A DNA stretch of 64,000 bases from Mycolicibacterium sp. TUM20985. GTDB taxonomy: Bacteria > Actinomycetota > Actinomycetes > Mycobacteriales > Mycobacteriaceae. A program made the translations under genes and the position numbers. Under the pieces are notes generated by a model. That model was not told the DNA's origin. It searched no databases and worked only from the letters and a program-made list of their open reading frames with translations. Every line of letters begins with the position of its first letter. The first letter of the stretch is position 1. The DNA lies in NCBI RefSeq assembly GCF_030295745.1, contig NZ_AP027291.1:4402001-4466000 (forward strand). The letters are read 5' to 3'. Below are positions 17,836 through 24,630 of the stretch, one piece after another.

Positions 17836-18132
17836 GTGGCCGCGATCACCGACGCACAGGTGGAGACGGTCCGCGCACTGGTGGCGTCGATACCGTCGGG
17901 GAAGGTCTCCACCTACGGCGACATCGCGGACGCGGCGCGACTCTCCAGCCCCCGCATCGTCGCGTGGATCATGCGGACGGATTCCTCCGACCTGCCGTGG
18001 CACCGGGTGATCAGGTCATCGGGCCGGCCCGCGCCGCACCTCGAGACGCGCCAGTTGGAACTCCTGCGGGCCGAGGGCGTGCTCGCCGCGGACGGCCGCG
18101 TGGCCCTCTGCGAGGTCCGCCACGCGTTCTAG
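17836..18132 (+). CDS. Alkyltransferase-like (ATL) DNA-repair protein
   Basis: A 98-aa single-domain protein with the O6-alkylguanine transferase DNA-binding fold: GKVSTYGDIAD, PRIVAWIMR and the active-site loop LPWHRVIRSSG. In true alkyltransferases this loop is PCHRV; here Trp replaces the methyl-accepting Cys (residue about 54). That defines an ATL protein, which binds O6-alkylguanine and flags it for nucleotide excision repair without removing the alkyl group. Length fits ATL proteins of about 100 aa. The GTG start follows lipV by two bases. The stop shares a CTAG with the convergent kinase-fold gene. Confidence 0.9.
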   Translation: MAAITDAQVETVRALVASIPSGKVSTYGDIADAARLSSPRIVAWIMRTDSSDLPWHRVIRSSGRPAPHLETRQLELLRAEGVLAADGRVALCEVRHAF

Positions 18133-18983
18133 AGGATCAGCCGCACCAGCGCGGCGGTGCGGGCGAGACCCGGGAACGCCGCCGCCGTCGAGCGCGGATG
18201 CAGTGCGTGCACTGCCAAACGGAACATCAAGGCCCGCAACAACATCTGCGGCCATTCCGGCAGCGGCGCCCAGCGCTCGACCAGACCATCGTCGGCCTCA
18301 CCCCAGGCCAGCGCATCGACCACCACGACGCCCGCAGCCCACGACGCCGGCCGCCAGTAGGGCGTGATGTCGGTGATCCCCGGCGCCGCGGTGCCGGCGA
18401 AGAGCACCGTGCCGTACAGGTCACCGTGGACCAGCTGGCTGGGGCCGCGCGTCGGACGTCGCAGCGCGGCCAGCTGGGCGATCAACTCCACCGAGCGCTG
18501 TCCGTCCGCACCTCCCGGCGCCACCATGGCACCGGGCGGCAGCGAATGCAGCGGTCGCTCCTCCCACGCGGCGCGGTCGGCGGCGATGAAGACGTCGACG
18601 TCCGACCACGGCGATCCTGGCGGCTGCGTCAGGAATCGTGGGCGTTCCAGCTTGGCGGTGGCTTCGTGCAAGCGGACCGCTGCCGAGACGACCTCGTCGT
18701 GCCGCGGTTCCGGCGTCCCGGTGACGAACGTGTCGGCGCGCCACCCGGCGACGACGTAGCGACCGTCGGTCGAGCGGACCGGGCGCGCCAACCGCACCCC
18801 GTCGACGAACAGCGTCTCTCGGACCTTCGCCGACCAGGCCGCACGCGCGTGGTCGGCGACCATCGAGAGCACGACCTCACCGCAGCGCCAGCCGCCCTCC
18901 CAGCTCGAACCCAGGGGTACGGGCCGGACACCCGTCAGACCGAACGCCGCCAGCACGTGTTCAGGCGGCATGTCGGCACTCAC
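18129..18983 (-). CDS. TIGR02569-family kinase-fold protein (aminoglycoside-phosphotransferase-like)
   Basis: A 284-aa actinobacterial protein of the TIGR02569 family (Rv3205c type). Some kinase-like landmarks are recognisable: HGDLYGTVLF (about 200-209) where APH enzymes have HGDxxxxNxL, and ITDITPYWRP (about 217-226) where they have the metal-binding IDF. The Asn of the catalytic loop is replaced by Thr and the DFG-type motif is altered, so it may be a pseudokinase or use unusual chemistry. The C-terminal part is helical and hydrophobic. The GTG at 18983 is the annotated-type start; an ATG four codons in is also possible. Function is unknown. Confidence 0.8.
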   Translation of the reverse strand: MSADMPPEHVLAAFGLTGVRPVPLGSSWEGGWRCGEVVLSMVADHARAAWSAKVRETLFVDGVRLARPVRSTDGRYVVAGWRADTFVTGTPEPRHDEVVSAAVRLHEATAKLERPRFLTQPPGSPWSDVDVFIAADRAAWEERPLHSLPPGAMVAPGGADGQRSVELIAQLAALRRPTRGPSQLVHGDLYGTVLFAGTAAPGITDITPYWRPASWAAGVVVVDALAWGEADDGLVERWAPLPEWPQMLLRALMFRLAVHALHPRSTAAAFPGLARTAALVRLIL

Positions 18984-19019
18984 GGGCTCAGCCTAAGGTG
19001 TGCCCCCGCCGACGAGCCG

Positions 19020-20198
19020 TCAGTACATGACCATGTCGGGTTCGAGTTGCCGCGCCCACGCGACGATCCCACCCTGCAGGTGCAGTGCATCGGCGAACCC
19101 GGCCTTCTTCACCGCGGCCAACGCCTCGGCGGAGCGAATGCCGGTCTTGCAGTACAGGACGGGCGTGCGATCGTGCGGCAACCTGGTGAGCCCGTCGCCG
19201 GACTCGATGAGGGACTTGGGGATCAACTCGGCCCCGTCGATGTGGTTGATGTCCCATTCGACCGGCTCGCGGACGTCGATCAACGCTACCTTGCGACCCG
19301 AGTCGAGCATGTCGCGCAGCTCGCGGGGGGTGACGGTGGAATCGGCGGCCGCCTCGGCTGCCTCGTCGGACACCACGCCGCAGAACGCCTCGTAGTCGAT
19401 CAGCTCGGTGATCTTCGGCGTCGCGGGGTCCTTGCGGATCTTGATGGTGCGGTACGTCATGTCCAGCGCGTCGTAGACCATCAGCCTGCCGAGCAGTGGA
19501 TCGCCGATACCCGTCAGCAGCTTGATGGCCTCCGTGCCCATCACCGACGCGATCGAGGCGCAGAGAATGCCGAGCACACCGCCCTCGGCGCACGACGGGA
19601 CCATCCCCGGTGGTGGCGGTTCTGGATACAGGTCGCGGTAATTCAGCCCAAGTCCGTTCGGCGCGTCCTCCCAGAACACCGACACCTGACCTTCGAAGCG
19701 GTAGATCGAACCCCACACGTACGGCTTGCCCGCCAGGACTGCCGCGTCATTGACCAAATAGCGGGTGGCGAAGTTGTCGGTGCCGTCCAGGATCAGGTCG
19801 TACTGCTCGAACAGCTCGATGGCGTTGTCGGGCTCGAGCCGGACCTCGTGCAAGCGCACATCGACCAGCGGATTGATCTCCTTGATCGAGTCCTTGGCGC
19901 TCTCGGCCTTCGAGCGACCGATGTCGGACTGCCCGTGAATGATCTGCCGTTGCAGATTGGACTCGTCGACGACGTCGAATTCGACGATGCCGATGGTTCC
20001 GACGCCCGCCGCGGCCAGGTAGAGCAGTGCCGGCGAGCCGAGCCCACCTGCGCCGATGACCAGCACGCGGGCGTTCTTCAGACGTTTCTGACCGTCGACG
20101 CCGAGGTCGGGAATGATCAGATGGCGGCTGTAGCGCGAAACCTCTTCGCGCGTCAGCTCGGCCGCGGGCTCAACCAGCGGCGGTAGCGGTGTTGACAC
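19020..20198 (-). CDS. moeZ: MoeZ/MoeB-type adenylyltransferase-sulfurtransferase
   Basis: A 392-aa fusion of an E1-like adenylating domain and a rhodanese domain that activates and sulfurates ubiquitin-like sulfur carriers (CysO, MoaD-type) for cysteine and molybdopterin synthesis. The nucleotide-binding GAGGLGSPALLYLAAAGVG is near residue 45, with Arg in SNLQRQIIHG and Asp in DGTDNFATRY. The adenylation-domain Cys is in PSCAEGGVLG, and the rhodanese active-site Cys in LYCKTGIRSAEAL near 345. The C-terminus is QPDMVMY-like (EPDMVMY). GTG 20198 gives exactly the M. tuberculosis MoeZ length and has GAGGAG 8 bases upstream; the frame extends upstream to 20255 without support. Confidence 0.95.
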   Translation of the reverse strand: MSTPLPPLVEPAAELTREEVSRYSRHLIIPDLGVDGQKRLKNARVLVIGAGGLGSPALLYLAAAGVGTIGIVEFDVVDESNLQRQIIHGQSDIGRSKAESAKDSIKEINPLVDVRLHEVRLEPDNAIELFEQYDLILDGTDNFATRYLVNDAAVLAGKPYVWGSIYRFEGQVSVFWEDAPNGLGLNYRDLYPEPPPPGMVPSCAEGGVLGILCASIASVMGTEAIKLLTGIGDPLLGRLMVYDALDMTYRTIKIRKDPATPKITELIDYEAFCGVVSDEAAEAAADSTVTPRELRDMLDSGRKVALIDVREPVEWDINHIDGAELIPKSLIESGDGLTRLPHDRTPVLYCKTGIRSAEALAAVKKAGFADALHLQGGIVAWARQLEPDMVMY

Positions 20199-20309
20199 CG
20201 GGTCGCTCCTCGAATCGACGTGGGACCTCGTGACGATCACACCAGGTCCACTCATTCAACGGCAATGCCGCTGGTTCCCTTCCCGGCGGGTCGGCGGGCC
20301 TTGGGCGGG

Positions 20310-20371
20310 CGCGAGCGTGCGCAGACTCCGATTTCGACACGGCGTGTCGCCCGCAGACACGCCCGCTCGCG
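20310..20371. repeat. Structured intergenic dyad element
   Basis: Outer arms CGCGAGCGTGCG (20310-20321) and CGCCCGCTCGCG (20360-20371) are inverted with 11 of 12 matches. Nested inside is a perfect hairpin CGACAC-GGC-GTGTCG (20335-20349). GCAGAC occurs on both sides of the inner hairpin. Immediately downstream is a 30-base purine-only-like run (about 20371-20400). The 20199-20400 interval has no gene. A dispersed-repeat origin is suspected from structure alone. Confidence 0.6.
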
Positions 20372-20400
20372 GAGAGGGGGAAGGAGGAAGGGGGGCGGGG

Positions 20401-21465
20401 TTAGGCGATCGGGTATGGCCAGGGGTTGAACCGGCACACCTTGCCGTCGGGCTGCACCGACTCGGGGTCGAACCGCGCGTCGTCGTCGTTACTGGTCGAG
20501 AAGGTCTGCTGCATCATCACCGGGGCCAGCGCACCGTTCTCGGCGCACGGCTCGTGCTTCTGGTAGCCGATGGCATGCCCGACCTCGTGGTTGATCAGGT
20601 ACTGACGGTAGGAACCGATGTCGCCCTGGAAGGGCACGGCGCCGCGGACCCAGCGGGCCTCGTTGACGAGCACCCGCGACTGGTCGCCCCCATAGGCCGG
20701 GTTGTAGCACGACGCCTCGAGCGGGATGTCGTAACCGCATCCCTCGCGCACCGTCATGGGCGAGGTGAGCGAGACGCGGAAATCCGGCACCTGCGCAGGG
20801 TCGTCGATACGGGTGAACGCGATCTGCGGGTTGTGCGTCCAGCTCTTCGGGTTGGTCAGTGTCTCGCTGACCATCCGGGCGAAGGCCTCGTCACCACCGA
20901 CGGACGTGGTGTCGACGCCGTCCTCGACCTCGACGGTGTAGGTGAACGACTTCGTCGTACCCTCGCCGACCTTCGGTGACGTGCCGGGCACGATGTGCCA
21001 GGTCCTGGCTCCGGCTTCGGTGAAGGGGCCACCCGCAGGCAGGATGCCCGTTGGCAGATTCGCGTCGAACTGCGTCATGCCCTTGGGCGGGGCGCCGATG
21101 ATCGCCGTGCTCGCCACCCCGATCGTGGGTGGGCCCTGCACCGGGCCCTCGGCGGCCACCGGCTCGGAGGGGGTCGTGGCGCCCGTCAGCGTCTGGTAGA
21201 CGACGAGCACCGTGATGACCGCCAGAACGGGGAGGGCGTAGGCCCGCCAGCCATAGGTCGACACGAATCGGCCCAGCCAGGACTGCTTGCGCCACTGCTG
21301 ATGCTCGTCGCGATTGGCTCGCGGTCGGCCGCCGTCCTCGGCCAGCGGGTCGCGCTGCGCGCGCAGGGGTTCCCTCCACTCGCTGCGCAGCACGGGCTGA
21401 CGACCGCCGCCTACGAAATTCCCGTCGCTGCGCTCGCCCCGGCGACGCCCCGGGTCGTAGGTCAC
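20401..21465 (-). CDS. DUF3152 secreted/membrane-anchored zinc metalloprotease-like protein
   Basis: A 354-aa protein of the DUF3152 family (Rv3207c type). The N-terminal 85 residues are polar and charged. One membrane segment follows (about 92-110, AYALPVLAVITVLVVYQTL), with an extracytoplasmic C-terminal domain. The zinc signature HEVGHAIGYQKH, i.e. HExxHxxGxxxH, lies near residue 305, and cysteines (GCGY, SCYN, EPC, KVC) could form disulfides outside the cell. It resembles metzincin-type peptidases. GTG 21465 is chosen as the start nearest to where homology would begin; it has no strong ribosome site. Substrate unknown. Confidence 0.85.
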   Translation of the reverse strand: MTYDPGRRRGERSDGNFVGGGRQPVLRSEWREPLRAQRDPLAEDGGRPRANRDEHQQWRKQSWLGRFVSTYGWRAYALPVLAVITVLVVYQTLTGATTPSEPVAAEGPVQGPPTIGVASTAIIGAPPKGMTQFDANLPTGILPAGGPFTEAGARTWHIVPGTSPKVGEGTTKSFTYTVEVEDGVDTTSVGGDEAFARMVSETLTNPKSWTHNPQIAFTRIDDPAQVPDFRVSLTSPMTVREGCGYDIPLEASCYNPAYGGDQSRVLVNEARWVRGAVPFQGDIGSYRQYLINHEVGHAIGYQKHEPCAENGALAPVMMQQTFSTSNDDDARFDPESVQPDGKVCRFNPWPYPIA

Positions 21466-21556
21466 CGAACCAGAATGGCACAGCACGGGCCGCGACCCAC
21501 TCTTGGCGCGCCACCGCACGCGACCTCAGATGACGCGTCGCCTCGGTGAGCGGTAG

Positions 21557-21562
21557 TAGTGT
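21557..21562 (+). promoter_or_regulatory. -10 box for the TetR-gene transcript
   Basis: TAGTGT ends 7 bases before an ATG at 21570 that opens a nine-codon ORF, which suggests transcription starts at or beside that ATG. The TetR gene then has a leader of about 77 bases containing the mini-ORF and a small hairpin. Confidence 0.45.
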
Positions 21563-21569
21563 CGATCCG

Positions 21570-21599
21570 ATGAACGGCCGGATGGGCTGGTTCACATAG
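21570..21599 (+). CDS. Candidate leaderless nine-codon upstream ORF
   Basis: ATG AAC GGC CGG ATG GGC TGG TTC ACA TAG encodes MNGRMGWFT and ends 47 bases before the TetR-family start. A -10 hexamer sits 7 bases upstream and no Shine-Dalgarno is present, so it would be read as a leaderless mini-cistron. A CGGGCC/GGCCCG hairpin (21603-21619) follows its stop. Too short to judge coding by composition; it may be coincidental. Confidence 0.35.
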   Translation: MNGRMGWFT

Positions 21600-21646
21600 C
21601 AACGGGCCGCCCCGGCCCGAGGTACCAAAAGCCAGATTGAGGACTG

Positions 21647-22318
21647 ATGAGCGACATCGCCAACACCGCCGAGAGGAAGGGTCAACCAGCGAGCGAAACC
21701 GTTGCGACCGGCGGGAATCGGCGTGGCAACCGCTTGCCACGCGACGAGCGGCGCGGCCAGTTGCTCGTCGCGGCCAGCGAGATCTTCGTCGACCGCGGCT
21801 ATCACGCCGCGGGCATGGACGAGATCGCCGACCGGGCAGGTGTGAGCAAACCGGTTCTCTATCAACACTTCTCGTCGAAGCTCGAGTTGTACCTCGCGGT
21901 CCTGGAGCGGCACGTCGACAACCTGGTGTCCGGGGTGCGGCAGGCACTGCGGACCACCACCGACAACCGGCAGCGGTTGCGTGCAGCAGTTGGCGCGTTC
22001 TTCGACTTCATCGAGCACGACGGCCAGGGTTACCGCCTGATCTTCGAGAACGACTACGTCACCGAACCTCAGGTGTCGGCTCAGGTGAAGGTGGCCACGG
22101 AGGCCTGCACCGACGCGGTGTTCGAACTGATCAGCAGTGATTCCGGGCTGGAGGCGCACCGAGCCAGGATGATCGCCGTCGGGCTGGTCTCGACGAGTGT
22201 CGACTGCGCGCGCTACTGGCTGAACTCCGACCGGCCGATCTCGAAGGACGCCGCGGTCGACGGCACGGTGCAGTTCGCCTGGGGCGGACTGTCACACGTG
22301 CCGCTGACCCGTTTCTAG
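21647..22318 (+). CDS. TetR-family transcriptional regulator
   Basis: A 223-aa TetR repressor (Rv3208 type). The N-terminal 30 residues form a polar tail. The helix-turn-helix domain (about 37-83) includes GQLLVAASEIF, GMDEIADRAGVSKPVLYQHF and the typical SKLELYLAVLE helix. The C-terminal domain is the ligand-binding region and carries no recognisable ligand signature. ATG 21647 has TTGAGGA 4-10 bases upstream. The gene stands between the divergent metalloprotease-like gene and the convergent DUF3107 gene, with which it shares a CTAG stop. Target genes cannot be told from the sequence; autoregulation through its own leader is possible. Confidence 0.9.
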   Translation: MSDIANTAERKGQPASETVATGGNRRGNRLPRDERRGQLLVAASEIFVDRGYHAAGMDEIADRAGVSKPVLYQHFSSKLELYLAVLERHVDNLVSGVRQALRTTTDNRQRLRAAVGAFFDFIEHDGQGYRLIFENDYVTEPQVSAQVKVATEACTDAVFELISSDSGLEAHRARMIAVGLVSTSVDCARYWLNSDRPISKDAAVDGTVQFAWGGLSHVPLTRF

Positions 22319-22575
22319 CTGAGCTTGTCCGCGACGGCGGCAGCCGTGGCGCCGATACCGAATCCGACCCGCCTGTGGTCGGCTGCGCCGATCTCCACGT
22401 AGGCGATCCGCGTGTTCTGCACCAGGAAGCGGCGGCCCTTCTCGTCGGTGAGCGCGAGGACGCCGGAGTCCTGGCCCAGTGCCGCAACCACCAACTCCTC
22501 CACCTCGGCGGGCGTTTGCACGCTCTGCAGCACCAGCTCGCGCGGACTGTCGGTGACGCCGATCTTGACCTCCAC
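22315..22575 (-). CDS. DUF3107 small protein (TB9.4-like)
   Basis: An 86-aa actinobacterial protein of the DUF3107 family (Rv3208A/TB9.4 type). It is mixed alpha/beta with MEVKIGVTDSPRELVLQS at the N-terminus and RRVGFGIG near the C-terminus; no catalytic residues are recognised. The GTG start at 22575 has AAAGGG 5-6 bases upstream on the minus strand. It is convergent with and overlaps the TetR gene. Its upstream interval (22576-22818, about 240 bases, divergent from the MmpS-like gene) shows a TAGCCT that could serve as its -10. Function unknown. Confidence 0.85.
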   Translation of the reverse strand: MEVKIGVTDSPRELVLQSVQTPAEVEELVVAALGQDSGVLALTDEKGRRFLVQNTRIAYVEIGAADHRRVGFGIGATAAAVADKLS

Positions 22576-22818
22576 GTGAACCCTTTCCTTCGATTGTCGT
22601 TCTCTTCAGAAGGCTAGTGGACGTCGCCGACCGCGCGCGCCGGCGGTCGTGCCACTTCGCGGACAGCGAAGCGGGGAGCGGGTTCGAGAACCGCCTGCAG
22701 ACCCGCGACCCAACCGAGTCCGGACCGTGACCCGACCGGCCGCGCGTCAACCTCGTGCGTCACTTCAGCCTCGTTAGCATCGCTGAAAAGGACATCAAAC
22801 GACGCACGGGATAGCGGT

Positions 22819-23661
22819 ATGGACAGGTACTCAACGTATTCGAGGACATCGACGACGGCGCGCAACGCGGGCTCGACGGACGGCCGCGGCACGCGACGGA
22901 CCGGCGGCTACACCGATGTCGAGACCGACAACGAGACCGACGTCGTCGACGGTGGCGCGGCCTACCGACGCCGCCCCGAAACCTCCTACGGAGCCGCCGA
23001 CTACGACGTCCGCGACTACGACGCGTACGAGGCCTACGGCGACGCCGACGATGACGACGACATCTACGAGTACGAAGACCCCATCGACCGCCGGTGGATC
23101 TGGGTCGCGGGCGTCGCGGGCGCGATCCTGCTGATCGCGGTCATCTGCACCGTGGTGATCCTCGGCGGGGGCGACAGCGGCTCGGTGTCCAAGACCATCG
23201 CCGCCACCACGCCCACCACGGCGGCCCAGGACGCCGTCACGACCGCTCCACCCGCGATGACGTCCGTGGCGCCGCCGCCCGCACCGCTGGCGCCGCTGTC
23301 CCCCGAGACGGTCACCACGATCGCGCCGAGCCCGAGCGCCAGCGTCCTCAGCCCCGCCCCCGCCGCTCCGGCCGAGGTCGCGCCCCTGTCGCCGCGGACC
23401 GTCACCTATCAGGTCACCGGCAGCCGACCACTCCTCGACCTGGTCACGATCGTCTACACCGATGCGCAGGGGGCCCTGCAGACGGAGTTCAACGCCGCCC
23501 TGCCATGGTCGCGGACCGTCACGCTGGACCCCGGCGTGGAGCTGAAGTCGGTCATCGCCACCAGCCTGACCGGTCAGCTCAACTGCGCGGTCACCGATGC
23601 GAGCGGCGCGACGATCGTCGCCCAGACCACCAACTCGATGATCGCCACCTGTACCAAGTAG
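22819..23661 (+). CDS. MmpS-like membrane protein with long acidic cytoplasmic domain
   Basis: A 280-aa Rv3209-type protein. Residues 1-88 are hydrophilic, with tyrosine/aspartate repeats (YDVRDYDAYEAYGDADDDDD), and lie on the cytoplasmic side. A single membrane helix (about 93-115, WVAGVAGAILLIAVICTVVIL) is followed by a Pro/Ala/Thr-rich linker (120-190). The C-terminal MmpS-type beta domain (about 195-280) has VTYQVTGSRPLLDLVTIVY and the conserved cysteine pair near LNCAVTD and IATCTK. MmpS proteins assist MmpL lipid transporters, but no mmpL is adjacent. Convergent with the ferritin-like gene, 12 bases apart. Confidence 0.82.
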   Translation: MDRYSTYSRTSTTARNAGSTDGRGTRRTGGYTDVETDNETDVVDGGAAYRRRPETSYGAADYDVRDYDAYEAYGDADDDDDIYEYEDPIDRRWIWVAGVAGAILLIAVICTVVILGGGDSGSVSKTIAATTPTTAAQDAVTTAPPAMTSVAPPPAPLAPLSPETVTTIAPSPSASVLSPAPAAPAEVAPLSPRTVTYQVTGSRPLLDLVTIVYTDAQGALQTEFNAALPWSRTVTLDPGVELKSVIATSLTGQLNCAVTDASGATIVAQTTNSMIATCTK

Positions 23662-23673
23662 CGACGCCCGGGG

Positions 23674-24384
23674 TCAGGCGACGAGTCCGAGCTCCCGGAC
23701 CCGGGCCTGGTGCGTCTTCTGCAGGCGATCGAAGAACTCCGACAAGCGACCTAGACCGTCGCCGCTGGACACCACCAGATCCACCAGCTCGTCATGCTCC
23801 GCGAGCACGTACTGGGCCTGGGTGATGGCCTCGCCCAGCAGCCGTCGCGACCATAGGGCGAGACGGTGGCGCTGCTTCTCGCTGGCGCGGATCGCGGCCT
23901 TGACCTCCGCTACGACGAATTGGGAGTGACCCGTCTCGGCGAGCACCCCGCGCACGACGCCAGCCGCGTCGTCGGGCAACGCGTCGGCGATCTCCAGATA
24001 GAAGTCGGCCGCCAGCGCGTCGCCGATGTAGGTCTTGACCAACGCCTCCAGCCAGGTGCTCGGCGTGGTCAGACGGTGGTAGTTCTCCAGTGCGGACGCG
24101 TATTTCGTCATCACCGCGACGACGTCGACACCCCGCTTGGTCAGGGCGTCACGCAGGAGCTCGTAATGGTTCATCTCGGCGGCGGCCATGCTGGCGAGGT
24201 TGATGCGGCCGGCCAGATTGGGCGCCATCCGCGCCTCGTCGGCGAGCCGATAGAACGCGGCCACCTCGCCGTAGGCCAGGACCGCGAAGAGTTGGGTGAT
24301 GCCCGGGTGCTCGACCGACACCCCACCCCCGGCCGAGGGGTTCACCGTCTGCTCGGTCGGGACCGCTGGCTGCGTCGGGGTCAT
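23674..24384 (-). CDS. Ferritin-like fold protein (MiaE-like)
   Basis: A 236-aa helical protein of the ferritin-like superfamily (Rv3210c type). Candidate di-iron ligands fall in repeated helices: FAVLAYGEVAAFYRLADE, MAAAEMNHYELL, FYLEIADAL and ETGHSQFVVAEVK, giving Glu plus ExxH motifs. The arrangement resembles tRNA-hydroxylase MiaE-like proteins, but a tRNA role is only a family-level suggestion. The first 25 residues are Pro/Thr-rich. It starts at ATG 24384 and is divergent from rhlE across a 246-base interval that holds the rhlE leader. Confidence 0.8.
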   Translation of the reverse strand: MTPTQPAVPTEQTVNPSAGGGVSVEHPGITQLFAVLAYGEVAAFYRLADEARMAPNLAGRINLASMAAAEMNHYELLRDALTKRGVDVVAVMTKYASALENYHRLTTPSTWLEALVKTYIGDALAADFYLEIADALPDDAAGVVRGVLAETGHSQFVVAEVKAAIRASEKQRHRLALWSRRLLGEAITQAQYVLAEHDELVDLVVSSGDGLGRLSEFFDRLQKTHQARVRELGLVA

Positions 24385-24450
24385 GGGCCAACTCTAGACG
24401 CGATCGAGCACCTCGACCGGCGCGGCGAGGGGCCAGCGGACCCCACCAGC

Positions 24451-24456
24451 TATGAT
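24451..24456 (+). promoter_or_regulatory. -10 element upstream of rhlE
   Basis: A consensus TATGAT lies about 175 bases before the rhlE start, with no clear -35. If used, transcripts start near 24463 and rhlE has a leader of about 168 bases. In that leader a GTG-GCA-CGT-CTT-TAA mini-ORF begins at 24467, preceded by GGAAGCGGAA. Long leaders are common on RNA-helicase mRNAs and can mediate autoregulation. Confidence 0.4.
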
Positions 24457-24630
24457 GGAAGCGGAAGTGGCACGTCTTTAATCCGCCACTGCCAAGAAAT
24501 GTGCGTACACAGTGTGTCGACCGGTTGGCCCGCTTCTCGTGAAGCCGAGGCTCCCGACGCTCTTTCGTCGAACTCGTGTGCGCGTGTGGACGCCGCGAGA
24601 TTGACAAACGAAAGGTTACGTCGGCAACGC

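Noticed and set aside
17836..18132. Calling the gene a functional O6-methylguanine methyltransferase
   Set aside because: The reactive Cys is Trp, so transfer chemistry is impossible; annotated as alkyltransferase-like instead.
22614..22892. Minus-strand frame across the gap between DUF3107 and the MmpS-like gene
   Set aside because: It overlaps the start of the real plus-strand gene, lacks a ribosome site and shows no domain; more likely non-coding promoter DNA.
24482..24630. In-frame upstream extension of rhlE beginning at an ATG near 24498
   Set aside because: The added residues are not helicase-like, homologues begin at MTEI-type N-termini, and the region looks like an untranslated leader.
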